From the NCBI RefSeq assembly GCF_000372725.1, contig NW_005199770.1, positions 1,262,057-1,326,056 of the forward strand: 64,000 bases of DNA, given 5' to 3'. This DNA is from Emiliania huxleyi CCMP1516 (Eukaryota > Haptophyta > Isochrysidales > Noelaerhabdaceae). Below are positions 54,401 through 63,497 of this stretch, piece after piece. A program made the position numbers and the translations under genes. The stretch's first letter is position 1. Each line of letters starts with the position of its first letter. The notes under the pieces were generated by a model. That model saw only the letters and a program-made list of their open reading frames with translations. It did not search any database and was not told where the DNA came from.

Positions 54401-55863
54401 CGCACCCGGACCCCACGCTGGACCTCTCGTCGGCGCTCACCGGGTCGGGCGTGACAGCCGACCAAGCTGTCGACTCGTGCGATCTGGAGCTTCTGCTACT
54501 CCAACTTGGCTACAGCGAGGGGTTAGATCTTCTCCGCGAGCCCAGTAACAGTGGCATCCGCGAGCTGCTCGGAGAAGAGCCGCTCTCCGGACCAATAGCG
54601 GACGACCGCCTGGCGGCGGCGGCGGCGGCGGAGTTCGTGCGCTGCTGCGACGCGCTCCCTCGCCCGGCGCACCCGGCGCTACGGGTGACGACGCTCCACG
54701 CCGCCGTGGAGTGCCCGCTTTGCCACGTAGCGTACGCCTACGCCACGCAGGACTACCAGACTCTGCTGTACGTGCCCATGCAGCGCCGCGCCGTGCCGCT
54801 GCAGATGTTGCTCGAGAGCTGCTCTGCCGCCGCTGTCAGCGGCGGCACATGCATGGCGTGCAAGCAAAACGGGTATTTCCCCGCCGCCTTCGGTTGGTAC
54901 TTTGACGCGCGCGCCTCCGCTTGGCGTCAGCGCAGCAGCGACGTCGTCAATCAGCTTCCGGGCGGGCCTCTCAGCCACCGAATCGTCGGCGCACCGCCCG
55001 TGCTGCTGTTCGACGTATGCAGAGCTTCAGCACACGGAACGAGCACGACGCCGGTGGTGCTGCCACCCACGATGGAGGTGAACGGGGCGCGGTACGAGCT
55101 GTGCTTCGTCGCCATACTGGACGGTGTGAACCCTCGTGGGCGGCGGGAGCTCATGGCACTCGAGCCCGGTGCTTTCGCCTCGCACGCGATCTCGCGCCGG
55201 CTGCAGGCGTTCGGGCGCAGCGCCAACGACGGCCGCTGGTACTACTCGGACGTGTGCAACGGCCCGGCGAAGCAGCTGAAGACCCGCACTGGCGAGGGCT
55301 TCCTGGGGCTCGAGTTCGTGCAGCGGCTCTGCGAGTACGTCGCCTACGAGCGCGTGAGCGAGCCGGTGACGGCACCGCTGGATGGCGCCCTCGCCCGGCA
55401 TGCGGCGCTCGAGCGGCAGGCATGGGTGGCGGAAGCGCAGCAGCGCGAGGAGGCTGAGGCTCGCGCCGAGGCAAAGCGGGCCAAGGAGCGCGCAAAGAAG
55501 GGGCGGCGGAAGGCGCGGCTCCAGGCGGAGCGCGAGGAGGCCGAGGAGTCGGCGCGCGCACAGGCGGCGGCGGAGGCTCAGGCGGCGCGGGCGCGGGCCG
55601 AGGCGGAGGAGGCGGAGGCGGCGGCGCGCGCAAGGGAGGAGGCAGAGGCGAGGGCAAGGGAGGAGGCGGCAAGGGAGAGGGAGGCGGCGAGGGTGAGGGC
55701 GGAGGCGGAGGCGGAGGCGGCGGAGGTGGCGGCGGCGGAGGCAGCGGCGGAGGCGGCGGCTGTAGAGGCGGCACCGGCACCGGCACGGGCGGCGTGGCAG
55801 TCGGCAGGCTGGAGGGAGGCGGAGATGCGGCGCAAGGTGTGCGAGACCTGGCCCCGACCCTGA
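51496..55863 (+). CDS. Ankyrin protein with long Ala/Gly 44-residue repeats and USP-like domain
   Basis: 1455 residues from ATG 51496, no introns. About residues 12-70: PLLGQRVRLGGLSSRPELNG...VRVRPGNL, a small beta module recurring in the next gene. About 75-205: ankyrin repeats. About 205-690: eleven copies of a 44-residue unit in two halves (GKAAQKALDDGLSPEAADA and GDAIIAGKSPEEAAAAG). About 745-800: a second LNG-type module (GLVDEQLNGRVGLA). About 1065-1300 resemble a ubiquitin-specific protease: zinc-finger Cys pairs CPLC and CMAC, PPVLLFDVCR, GARYELCFVAILDG and GRWYYSDV. The Cys-box and the Gly-His-Tyr of active USPs are not seen, so it is probably inactive. The tail is a Glu/Ala/Arg coiled coil. 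USP assignment is tentative. Confidence 0.75.
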   Translation: MGLEAALSPADAPLLGQRVRLGGLSSRPELNGQRGVARSFEGGRYAVALEGGGESVRVRPGNLSPAAAEPSGALAAPRAVVVAALRGDEAVVLEWLDGGGWADATCERGEMSGYSLLMAAAGNGRERVVELLLRRGAEINLQSSDGLTALMSAAFFDHPAVVRRLLRAGADAAARSASGMTALQHAKEQGHTECVKILAEAAAEAQAALDAGLSTEAADAAGEAAGKAIIAGKSPEVAAAAGDAAGKAAQKALDDGLSPEAVDAAVESAGDAIIAGKSAEVAAAAGEAAGKAAQKALDAGLSTEAADAAGKAAGDAIIAGRTPEEAAAAGDAAGKAAEKARDDGLSPDAADAAGEAAGEAIFAGKTAEEAAAAGEAAGKAAQKALDDGLSPDAADATGKVAGDAIIAGYTPEETAAAGEAAGKAAQKALDDGLSPEAADEAGEAAGKAVLAGKSPEEAAAAGEAAGKAAQKALDDGLSPEAAAAAGEAAGDAIIAGYTPEQAAAAGEAAGEAAQAALDDGLSPEAADAAGEAAGDAIIAGKSPEEAAAAGEAAGKAAQKALDDGLSPEAADAAGKAAGDAITAGEDAETAAAAGEAAGKAAEKALDDGLTPEAAAAAGKAAGDAIIAGKDPTTAAAAGEAAGKATQKALDDGLSAGAAAEAGDAAGDAITDGYSPEEAAAAGDAAGKAARPRQSTAAGGGARAGARAGSVVGAWAGGRAGAEAGALRQGAKPPAVSEDERLRAGWVGRTVTLMGLVDEQLNGRVGLAKAVVQKGILRREWIIVVQLQKSTQERGEQVVYVAPNGATRHPRSPRRTAPSPPGPFTVRSAEQRRAVSGVCGLLEVVTLAPAVATRLLQLLGPADLRRVALSSKFAAACVAEAWRPELAVLEARASPAVAPLPLPHAGFPGIVTLVDGFRAAHDSVNLALVLMQSCRPFLAELLRSDYPFASGDEDERAKSAVVRMAQQMWTHPDPTLDLSSALTGSGVTADQAVDSCDLELLLLQLGYSEGLDLLREPSNSGIRELLGEEPLSGPIADDRLAAAAAAEFVRCCDALPRPAHPALRVTTLHAAVECPLCHVAYAYATQDYQTLLYVPMQRRAVPLQMLLESCSAAAVSGGTCMACKQNGYFPAAFGWYFDARASAWRQRSSDVVNQLPGGPLSHRIVGAPPVLLFDVCRASAHGTSTTPVVLPPTMEVNGARYELCFVAILDGVNPRGRRELMALEPGAFASHAISRRLQAFGRSANDGRWYYSDVCNGPAKQLKTRTGEGFLGLEFVQRLCEYVAYERVSEPVTAPLDGALARHAALERQAWVAEAQQREEAEARAEAKRAKERAKKGRRKARLQAEREEAEESARAQAAAEAQAARARAEAEEAEAAARAREEAEARAREEAAREREAARVRAEAEAEAAEVAAAEAAAEAAAVEAAPAPARAAWQSAGWREAEMRRKVCETWPRP
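52105..53560 (+). repeat. 132-bp coding tandem repeat, about eleven copies
   Basis: Bipartite units of 24 and 20 codons encoding (A)GEAAGKAAQKALDDGLSPEAADA and (A)GEAAGDAIIAGKSPEEAAA with small changes. Reading frame is preserved throughout. Confidence 0.9.
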
Positions 55864-56025
55864 CACCACCAGACTGTCCACCAGACCTGTCAGCAGACTC
55901 TGTCAGCAGACCTGTCAGCAGACTGACCACTCCCCACGCGCCACCCGCCGCCCTCGACCTCTTCCCTCGCCCTCTTCATCTCGTTCTCGCCCGCACCCCA
56001 CCCACCCAAGCAACCACCCACTCAA

Positions 56026-56099
<74 letters not shown>

Positions 56100-56139
56100 C
56101 CCCCCCCCCCCCCCTCCCCCCCACACACACACACACACG
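55864..56139. other. Intergenic or intron: CA and C tracts
   Basis: CAGACCTGTCAG/GACTGTC repeats (55868-55925), then a CA run (56031-56099), a C-run (56101-56122) and a second short CA run. An acceptor-like CACACGCAG ends at about 56139, just before the next reading frame. This could be an intron joining the two neighbouring genes or a duplication junction. Confidence 0.5.
56031..56099 (+). repeat. (CA)n microsatellite
   Basis: About 34 CA units followed directly by a C-run. Confidence 0.95.
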
Positions 56140-59100
56140 CAGGCCTCGAATCGATCCATCGAGAACGTGCGGGTGCGGCCGGGTAATCTGTCGCCGGCTG
56201 CGGCGGAGCCGAGCGATGCCTTGGCAGCCCCCCGTGCGGTCGTGGCAGCAGCTCAGCGAGGCGACGAGGCGGTGGTCCTGGAGTGGCTTGAGGGCGGGGG
56301 GCGGGTCGACGCGACGTACGAGAGAGGCGAGGTGAGCGGCCTCACGCTGCTGATGGACGCCGCCCGCAGAGGCCACGAGCGGGTGGTCGAGCTGCTGCTC
56401 CGGCGTGGAGCGAAGGTCAACCTGCAGAGCAGCGGCGGCAACACTGCGCTGATGTACGCCGCCCGCAGAGGCCACGAGCGGGTGGTCGAGCTGTTGCTTC
56501 AGCACGGCGCTGAAGTCAGCAAGCAGGACTGCTATGGCCTCACCGCGCTGGCTGGCGCCGCCTCCAGCGGCTACGAGCGGGTGGTCGAGCTGCTGCTGCA
56601 GAGAGGCGCGGAGATCAACCTGCCGTGTAGCCGCGGCTTAACCGCGCTGATGAAAGCCGCCTTCGAAGGCCATGAGCGGGTGGTCGAGCTGCTGTTGCAG
56701 CGCGGCGCGGAGACCAACATGCGGAACAGCATCGGCTGGACCCCGCTGATGTACGCCGCCCACCACGGCCACGAGCGGGTGGTCGAGCTGCTGATTCGGC
56801 ACGGCGCGGAGATCAACCTGCAGGAAAGCGACGGCTTGACCGCGCTGATTTTCGCCGCCCAAGAAGGCTACGAGCGGTTGGTCGACCTGCTGCTGCGGCG
56901 CGGCGCTGAGGTCAACTTCCAGAACAGCAAAGGCAGCACCGCGCTGATGTACGCCGCCGTCCTCAACCGCCCCGCCGTTGTGCGGCGCTTGCTGCAGGCG
57001 GGCGCAGATGCTGCGGCGCGCGATGTTGACGGCGAGACGGCGCTTCAACGGGCCAAGAAGCAGGGCCACGCCGAGTGCGTCGAGGTCTTGTCGGAGGCGG
57101 CCGCGGCTGCAGACGGCCGGGCAGGGGCGGGCGGCGCTTTCTCAGGCGCGGCAGCGGCAGCTGTGGACGCGCCACTGCTCGGCCAGCGAGTCGTGCTCGG
57201 CGGGCTCTCTTCCCGCCCCGATCTGAACGGGCAGCGGGGCGTGGCTGAGCGCTTCGAGGGCGGGCGGTACGCGGTGGCGCTCGAGGGCGGCGGCGAGAGC
57301 GTGCGGGTGCGGCCGAGTAATCTGTCGCCGGCGGTGTTCAGGGGTGGCGTGCCAGTCTCCGATGCGGTCATCGCAGCAGCTGGGCGAGGCGAGCAGGCGG
57401 CGGTGCTGGCGTGGCTCGAGGCCGCGGCGGCCGCACGCGAGGCGGGAGCGGCTGCGGAGGCGGCGGAGGCGCGCGATGCTGCCGAGGCTGCGCTGCGCGA
57501 GGCGGTTGAGGCGTGCGAGCGAGGCGACGCCGATCTCGAGGCGCTCAGGGCGGCGATCAACGCGAACACCGACGCCGCCGACGGCTCGGAGGCGCTGCGG
57601 GCGGCGCGGCGGCTGCGCGACGAGCTGGCGGAGCGAAAGACCCGCGAGGCCAGGGCGCTGAAGCGGCAGCGGCAGAAGGAGGAGAAGGCGGCGGCGAGGC
57701 AGGCGGAGGCGGCTGAGCGGGCAGCAGAGCAGGCGGAGGAGGCGCGGGCGGCGGACGAGGCGCGGGCGGCGGAGGCAGCTGCGGCGGCGGAGGAGGCGGA
57801 GGCGGCATCGCGGGCAAGGGAGGAGGCAGAGGCGAGGGCAAGGGAGGTGGCAGAGGCGAGGGCGAGGGAAGAGGCGGCAAGGGAGAGGGAGGAGGCGAGG
57901 ATGAGGGCGGAAGCGGAGGCGGAGGCGGCGGAGGCGGCGGCTGTGGAGGCGGCAGTGGCGGCCGCGGCGGCGGCGGAGGCTCAAGAGGCGGCGGCAGCGG
58001 AGGCGGCGGCAGCGGCGGCAGCGGAGGCGGCGGCGAGTGTCCCCGCTCTCGCCGCCGCCGCTGCGCCGCCCGCCGCCGTCCCTCTCGACGAGCTCATCGC
58101 GGCGACCGACGGTTTTGCCGAGGCGCGCAAGGTGGGCGAGGGAGGCTTCGGGCGCGTCTACCGCTGCGACGCGCTGCCGTCTCTCACGCGCGTCGCTTGC
58201 GGGTTCGCCGTCAAGACGGCGCTGGTCGGTGTCGGCGCACAAGGCCTCGCCGAGCTGCAGAGCGAGGTGCGCACGCTCAGCGCGGCGTGCCACCCGTCCC
58301 TCCTCCCTCTGCTCGGCGTCTGCTTGGCGCCGGCGAGAGCGTGCCTCGTCTACCCCCTCTGCCGCGGTGGCAGCCTCGAGGACCGCCTCTATCGCGCTCC
58401 AGCCGCACTTCAGCGGCTCCGCATGCTCGGCTTCGAGACGCCGCCTCCGCCGCTCTCCTCCGCCGCACGGCTCCGCGTGCTGCGCGACGCCGCGAGCGCT
58501 CTGCACTACTTGCATACGCGCTCACCCATGATCCTGCACCGCGACGTCTCGGCGGGCAACATCCTGCTCGACGAGCGCGGCAACGGCTACCTCGCCGACG
58601 TGGGCCTCGCGCGCGCGGCAGAGGCGACGGCCGGCAGCAGCCAGCAGGTCTCGCACCTGTCGACGCAGCGGATCTTTGGCAAGCCCGGCTACATGGACCC
58701 GATCATCACGCAGGATGGCCAGGCCAGCATGCTGACCGACGGCTACGCGCTCGGCATCACGCTGCTCGTCAGCCTGACCGGCCGTGGCGCTCTCGGCTTG
58801 CTCAACGAGTGCTACGATGCGCTGGAGGAGCCCGACACGGCGGAGGCCATCGCAGCGGCCGACGCGGGCTGGTCGGCGGAGCAGGCCGAGGAGCTGGCGA
58901 GGCTCGTGGTCGGGCTGGCGTACGAGAGGAAGCGGAAGCGGATGCCGCTCGCAGAGGCATTGCCGCGGCTGGGGGCGCTCGCCGAAGCGGCGGAGGAGAT
59001 GGCGGCATCGCCGCCACCGAGCCTCGCAGGGGCGGTGGCAGCCGAGGCGGACGCGGACGCGGAGCGCCAGTGCGACCTCTGCTACGACGCGCCTCGGTCG

Positions 59101-59424
59101 GTTCGCTTCGCGTGCGGCCACGCGCTCTACTGCGAGGCATGTGTGCCGCGCGTGCTGGAGCGCGACACCAACTGCCCGGCCTGCCGCCAGCCGGCGCTGC
59201 CCGTCGCCGCAACTGGGACAAAGGTGGCGGAGCAGGCGACGTTTGTCTACCAGCCACCCACTCGCGCTGTGCCACACCTACCGCCGCCCGCTGGTGGCGC
59301 GGCGGTGGTCGGTGGGCGGGGCGGGCGGGGCGGGCGGGGCGGGCGCGGTGGGCGCGGTGGGCGCGGTGGGCGCGGTGGGCGGGGGAGGCCGCGGGGCGAG
59401 GGGCGCGGCGCCGGCGGCTCGTAG
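56140..59424 (+). CDS. Ankyrin-kinase-RING protein, 5' end not fixed
   Basis: The frame from about 56140 to TAG 59422-59424 encodes about 1095 residues. About 1-325: ankyrin repeats of the type GHERVVELLLRRGA. About 335-395: PLLGQRVVLGGLSSRPDLNG..VRVRPSNL. About 400-640: Ala/Glu coiled coil. About 645-950: kinase with VGEGGFGRVY, FAVK, HRDVSAGN (catalytic Asp kept, Lys replaced by Ser) and ADVG for DFG. About 975-1020: RING finger CDLCYDAP...CGHALYCEAC...CPAC. The tail is GRGGRGG-rich. A RING plus kinase in one chain could couple phosphorylation to ubiquitin transfer (inference). No ATG starts the frame: it opens inside a copy of 51655 and following, so either an upstream exon exists, possibly the gene at 51496, or the 5' end was lost when the pair was duplicated. 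Confidence 0.8.
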   Translation, partial: QASNRSIENVRVRPGNLSPAAAEPSDALAAPRAVVAAAQRGDEAVVLEWLEGGGRVDATYERGEVSGLTLLMDAARRGHERVVELLLRRGAKVNLQSSGGNTALMYAARRGHERVVELLLQHGAEVSKQDCYGLTALAGAASSGYERVVELLLQRGAEINLPCSRGLTALMKAAFEGHERVVELLLQRGAETNMRNSIGWTPLMYAAHHGHERVVELLIRHGAEINLQESDGLTALIFAAQEGYERLVDLLLRRGAEVNFQNSKGSTALMYAAVLNRPAVVRRLLQAGADAAARDVDGETALQRAKKQGHAECVEVLSEAAAAADGRAGAGGAFSGAAAAAVDAPLLGQRVVLGGLSSRPDLNGQRGVAERFEGGRYAVALEGGGESVRVRPSNLSPAVFRGGVPVSDAVIAAAGRGEQAAVLAWLEAAAAAREAGAAAEAAEARDAAEAALREAVEACERGDADLEALRAAINANTDAADGSEALRAARRLRDELAERKTREARALKRQRQKEEKAAARQAEAAERAAEQAEEARAADEARAAEAAAAAEEAEAASRAREEAEARAREVAEARAREEAAREREEARMRAEAEAEAAEAAAVEAAVAAAAAAEAQEAAAAEAAAAAAAEAAASVPALAAAAAPPAAVPLDELIAATDGFAEARKVGEGGFGRVYRCDALPSLTRVACGFAVKTALVGVGAQGLAELQSEVRTLSAACHPSLLPLLGVCLAPARACLVYPLCRGGSLEDRLYRAPAALQRLRMLGFETPPPPLSSAARLRVLRDAASALHYLHTRSPMILHRDVSAGNILLDERGNGYLADVGLARAAEATAGSSQQVSHLSTQRIFGKPGYMDPIITQDGQASMLTDGYALGITLLVSLTGRGALGLLNECYDALEEPDTAEAIAAADAGWSAEQAEELARLVVGLAYERKRKRMPLAEALPRLGALAEAAEEMAASPPPSLAGAVAAEADADAERQCDLCYDAPRSVRFACGHALYCEACVPRVLERDTNCPACRQPALPVAATGTKVAEQATFVYQPPTRAVPHLPPPAGGAAVVGGRGGRGGRGGRGGRGGRGGRGGRGRPRGEGRGAGGS

Positions 59425-59738
59425 CTCAATCAACCGTAGCTCGCCCACAAGCGCGCGGCTGGAGCGATTGGGACTTTGGGAGCGCCCTCTGAGCCTCTGT
59501 GCGCCTGCTAGCAACCCTTTCATCTCATGTGGAGGCTGAGAGTGAGTTGAGGCGACTGGTCTGCATCCCGGACTCCGTGCCGTCTCTGTGAGTTGAGTTC
59601 GGTGGGCCTGCATGTATGAGTATGTGGACAGTAGCACAACGTGTAGGTAGGTAGGTAGGTAGTAAGGTGAAGAACAGCCAGGCTCGGACTGGACACCAAC
59701 GCGGTATGGGTGGACGCTAGACAGAGATGATGACGACA
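59425..59738. other. Intergenic with interrupted dispersed repeat
   Basis: GTAG microsatellite at about 59643-59668, then 59672-59738, which matches the minus strand of 31239-31320 up to the transposon target site TGACGACA (59731-59738). Confidence 0.6.
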
Positions 59739-60673
59739 ATGGTTGGGTAGTAGGGCTAGAGGGTCGCTCTACACTTAGCCTCTGCAGCGAGCGAGCGCTC
59801 AACTTAGCCCCCGCACGGAGCCGGGCTCAGACTTAGACCCTCATGGTCGGGGGCCATGAACTTAGACGACATAAGGCCAACTCCGGGTAAAACCCGGGTA
59901 TACCTGGTTGAATCAGCTTTCAGGTTTACCCGAAAAATACCTGGACGCGTCCCGACCAACGTTTGCCGCGCACGACGCCATATCGCCTTCTCCCAGGGCC
60001 AGTGCGCTACTTGCGGCGCGCAACGCCTGCTCAAGTACGCGCAACGACCAACGTACCATATGCTGCCGCTATGCGTGCCTTAAGGCGGCTGCGGCGAAGC
60101 GGCGGGCGCGGCATGCCGATGGCAGTGCGGACGATGCGGTTGCGATGTGTTCTGCTTCAAGATCGTGGCGGTGCTTGGCATGCACTTCTGCGATCCCAAT
60201 CAGCTCATCGCAACGAAGCAGCGCAACAAGCTGGCTGCTGCCAACAAGGCCCTATGCTACCTCACGCGCGGATCGTTCAATACAAAGAGGACCAGCATAC
60301 ACAGAGGCTTCTCTGACACGCGTCTGTTTGAGCTTGAGGCTATTTGTGAGAACTGTTTGGCTAGAAGTCGCCGAACATTGCGCTCAGGAGGCAGCAACGA
60401 GAACCGGAAGAGGAGGATGCTGAGGCGGCGATTGCTGAGCATGAGGAGGATCGATCGCCCGCCGCAGGCGAAGAAAATTTGGGGGCTGTGCCGATGTTGA
60501 TCACGGGGCGTTGATCACGGTGGGAGCCTTGGCCCCAGGCCGTGCCACGGCCGACTTAGCCGATGTAAGAGGCTCCCGCTGATCTTAGACCGCGCAAGCA
60601 CTCCAGCGTGGCTAGCCACACTTAGACCCATTAGGCCTCCAGGCTCAGAACTTAGACTACTACCCAACCAGTA
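59739..60673 (+). mobile_element. Probable non-autonomous hAT-like DNA transposon
   Basis: 935 bp. The ends carry inverted GGTTGGGTAGTAG (59741-59753) and its complement (60657-60669). It is flanked by the perfect 8-bp direct repeat TGACGACA at 59731-59738 and 60674-60681, the duplication length of hAT elements. The related repeat at 31184-31320 has one uninterrupted TGACGACA and serves as the empty site. ACTTAG motifs cluster near both ends (for example 59794, 59827, 60552, 60622), as subterminal repeats of transposons do. The inner frames (longest about 117 codons, with RLFELEAICENCLARSR) show no transposase, so it would depend on an enzyme encoded elsewhere. Confidence 0.8.
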
Positions 60674-61094
60674 TGACGACACGCACGAGCGACACACAGA
60701 CACAAACAAGCTCACAAGACACACAGCCAGCTGGCTGCCACACACCCTGAGTCGGCGTACACATAACTCAGGGCCACATCCTCCCTGTCGCCCCCCCCAG
60801 CACTCCACGGTGCCAAGGGCACAAACAAGGGCACAACAAACAACAGACAACAGGAAGTGATATGCGAGGCTAGAGCAGGCTTGCTCTACCTCCAGCAATC
60901 TCTCCGGCCGGCGGGGCACGGACGAGACTGTGTGTGGGGTCTAGTGAGGTGTCTATGGACGCCCTCCTCAGAGGCTAGCTGCCTACAGCTAGCCCTTCTC
61001 GTGTGCGAAACAGCGATTTCTTTTTTAGAGGTGCGGCCCAAAGCGGCCCACGCCGCAGGTGCACTCTTTGCAGAGCGGCGTGCCAAACTCAATT
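60674..61094. other. Intergenic
   Basis: Right half of the interrupted dispersed repeat (60674 to about 60692), then CACACAG-rich sequence and the helicase upstream region. TTTGCAG (about 61067-61073) and CGCCGCAG (61051-61058) could be acceptors of a 5' UTR intron. Confidence 0.45.
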
Positions 61095-63400
61095 ATGGCG
61101 GGCTCGCCGATGCAACCTCAAGGCCGTGAGCCTCAAGGCCGTGGCGGCCACGGTAACCGCCCGCCGCTCACGAGGGAGGAGAAGAAGCAGGGTCGCCGCC
61201 AAAAGCAGGCCGCCGCGATTGCGGCGCGAGAGCAGGCGGAGGACGCCTACTTCCGGCAGTGCCAAACGGCGGCCCTCAAGAGCGGCGAGGCGCTCAAGGT
61301 GCAGCGTGGCGTCGTCGCCGGCGAGGAGGCGGACGAGCGAGAGCGGGTGCTATTCGCAAAGCAGGGCTCGCAGGGCATCCAGTTTGACAAATACGCGGAG
61401 ATTGAGGTGGAGGTGAGCGGCCCCGGCGCGGCGGCGGCGCCGCCGCTGGAGAGCTTCGCGTCCCTCGTCTCGCTGCCGCCGTTCCTGCTGCGCAACGTCG
61501 GCCTGATGAACTACGTCAAGCCGACTCCCATCCAGCGGCACGCGGTGCCCCTCGCTCTCGCCGGCTGCGACCTGATGTGCTGCGCGCAGACGGGAAGCGG
61601 CAAGACGGCGGCTTTCCTCGTGCCCGTCTGCGCCGCCCTCGCCGATACGTCGGCGGCGGGCGCGTCGACGGTGGGGCGGGAGGGCGCAGCCCGGCCTCGC
61701 GCCGTCGTGATGGCGCCGACGCGCGAGCTCGCCTCGCAGATCGAGCTCGAGGCGCAGAAGCTCTCCAACCGGTCTGCGCTACGGCCGGTCGCAGTTTATG
61801 GCGGCGCCTGTCAACACACTCCCGGCTCTCTCACACAGTTTATGGCCGCGCTGTTTAGGTCGCAGTTTATGGCGGCGCCGACCAGCGCGCGCAGGCGAGG
61901 GCGCTCGCGCTCGGCGCGGACCTGGTGGTCGCGACGCCGGGCCGGCTCAACGACTTTGTCGAGCGGGGGGTCGTCGAGCTGAGGAAGGCGGACGTGTCCA
62001 GGACACGTCCGTGACATGTCCGAGACATGTCCCGCAGGTCGTCGAGCTGAGCAAGGCGATCTACCTCGTCCTCGACGAGGCGGGGCCGGACGCTCGACAT
62101 GGGCTTCTCTAATCATTGATTAAACGTTGGCCTGTGTATCAATGATCAGGCGGATCGCATGCTCGACATGGGCTTCGAGCCGCAGATCCGGCGCGTGGTC
62201 CGCGCGATGCCGCCAACCACGGCCCGCCACACCCTCCTCTTCTCCGCAACCTTCCCGGATTCGATTCAGCGGCTGGCGCGCGAGTTTCTGCGGCCGTACG
62301 TCTGGATCGGCGTCGGTCGGGTCGGGTCGACCGTCGACGGGATCGAGCAGCGGATCGTGCGCGCCGCGCCCGACAAGCGGAAGAAGCTGCAGCTGGTCGT
62401 GGCGGCCTTGGGCGAACGGCAGGGCCGGACGTTGGTCTTTGTCGAGAAGAAGCGGACGGCGACGTGGCTCAAGAAGATGCTGCGCGCCGGAGGCCCCGCG
62501 GATGCGCCGCCGGAGGAGCGCTTCCCGCCCGAAGCCGCGGAGGACATCCACGGCGACCGCTCGCAGTCGCAGCGCGAGGCGGCGCTGGCGCGGCCTTCCG
62601 GACATGGACATGTCCAGGACGCGTCCGTGACATGTCCGAGACATGTCCCGCAGGCGGCGCTCGCGGCCTTCCGGGCGGGCAGCTGCCGCGTCCTCGTCGC
62701 CACCGACGTCGCGGCGAGAGGCCTCGACGTGGCGAGACACGTCCAGGACACGTCCCAGACATGTCCGAGGCATGTCCCGCAGGCGAGAGGCCTCGACGTG
62801 GCCGGCGTCGAGCACGTGATCAACATGGACTTGCCCTTTGCGAAGGACGACTTCGACAGCTACGTGCACCGGATCGGCCGCACGGGCCGCGCGGGCCACA
62901 CCGGGCTCGCGACCTCGCTCTTCGTTCCTGGCGACGCTCCAAAGCAAGGCAACGGCAAGATCGCGGCCGCCCTCTCGACGCTGCTGCGGGAGGCGGGGCA
63001 GGAGGTGCCTGCCTTCCTGGGCGGCGGAGGGGGAGGGGGCGGAGGAGGAGGAGGAGGAGGAGGAGGAGGAGGGGGTGGTGGCGGCATGGCGTCCACCGAT
63101 GCGCGTGCCGCCGGCGGCGGCGTCCGGACCACTCCCGGCGTCGTCTCTTCCGTTGCCGGTGGCCGCCGTGGGCAGGGCGCGCCGGCCGAGACTATGGCCG
63201 AGACTATGGCCGAGAGGCGGAGGGCTCCCGACGGCGACGAGTACACGCGGGCCGAGTTCGTGGCCTTCTTCGGGGGCTGCGTCGAGTGGGACGCGGCGGC
63301 TTGCGCGGCCTCGCCGCCTCCCACCGCGCCGCCTCCTGCGGCGGCGCCCGGCCGGAACCGCCGCCGAGGGCGAGGCGGGAGCTCGCGTGGGCGTGCATGA
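61095..63400 (+). CDS. DEAD-box RNA helicase (DDX3/Ded1-like), six exons
   Basis: Exons 61095-61787, 61859-61969, 62038-62079, 62150-62578, 62654-62713 and 62783-63400, all phase 0, give 650 residues. Motifs: PTPIQ (Q), AQTGSGKT (I), PTRELA (Ia), TPGR (Ib), DEAD (II), SAT (III), [11 protein letters not shown] (IV), [11 protein letters not shown] (V) and HRIGRTGR (VI). N-terminal Gln/Arg/Glu-rich and C-terminal Gly- and RGG-type tails are usual for the group. The enzyme unwinds or remodels RNA with ATP, in translation initiation for Ded1/DDX3. Introns 61788-61858 and 61970-62037 (GT), and 62080-62149, 62579-62653 and 62714-62782 (GC), are 68-75 bases. Intron 3 splits DE|AD and intron 5 stands just before ARGLD. 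All five begin with a copy of the next exon. Confidence 0.9.
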
Positions 63401-63497
63401 CACACCATCGCTTATCGTCCCCGCGCCAACAAAACCGCACGTACATGTTTCGTATACCCTCGATACCATGGTCCATGCCTCTATAATCTACACAAAA

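Noticed and set aside
51496-55863. Ala/Gly repeats as antifreeze or LEA protein
   Set aside because: The unit length, the conserved Asp/Gly/Ser-Pro-Glu turn and the surrounding ankyrin and USP-like parts do not fit those families.
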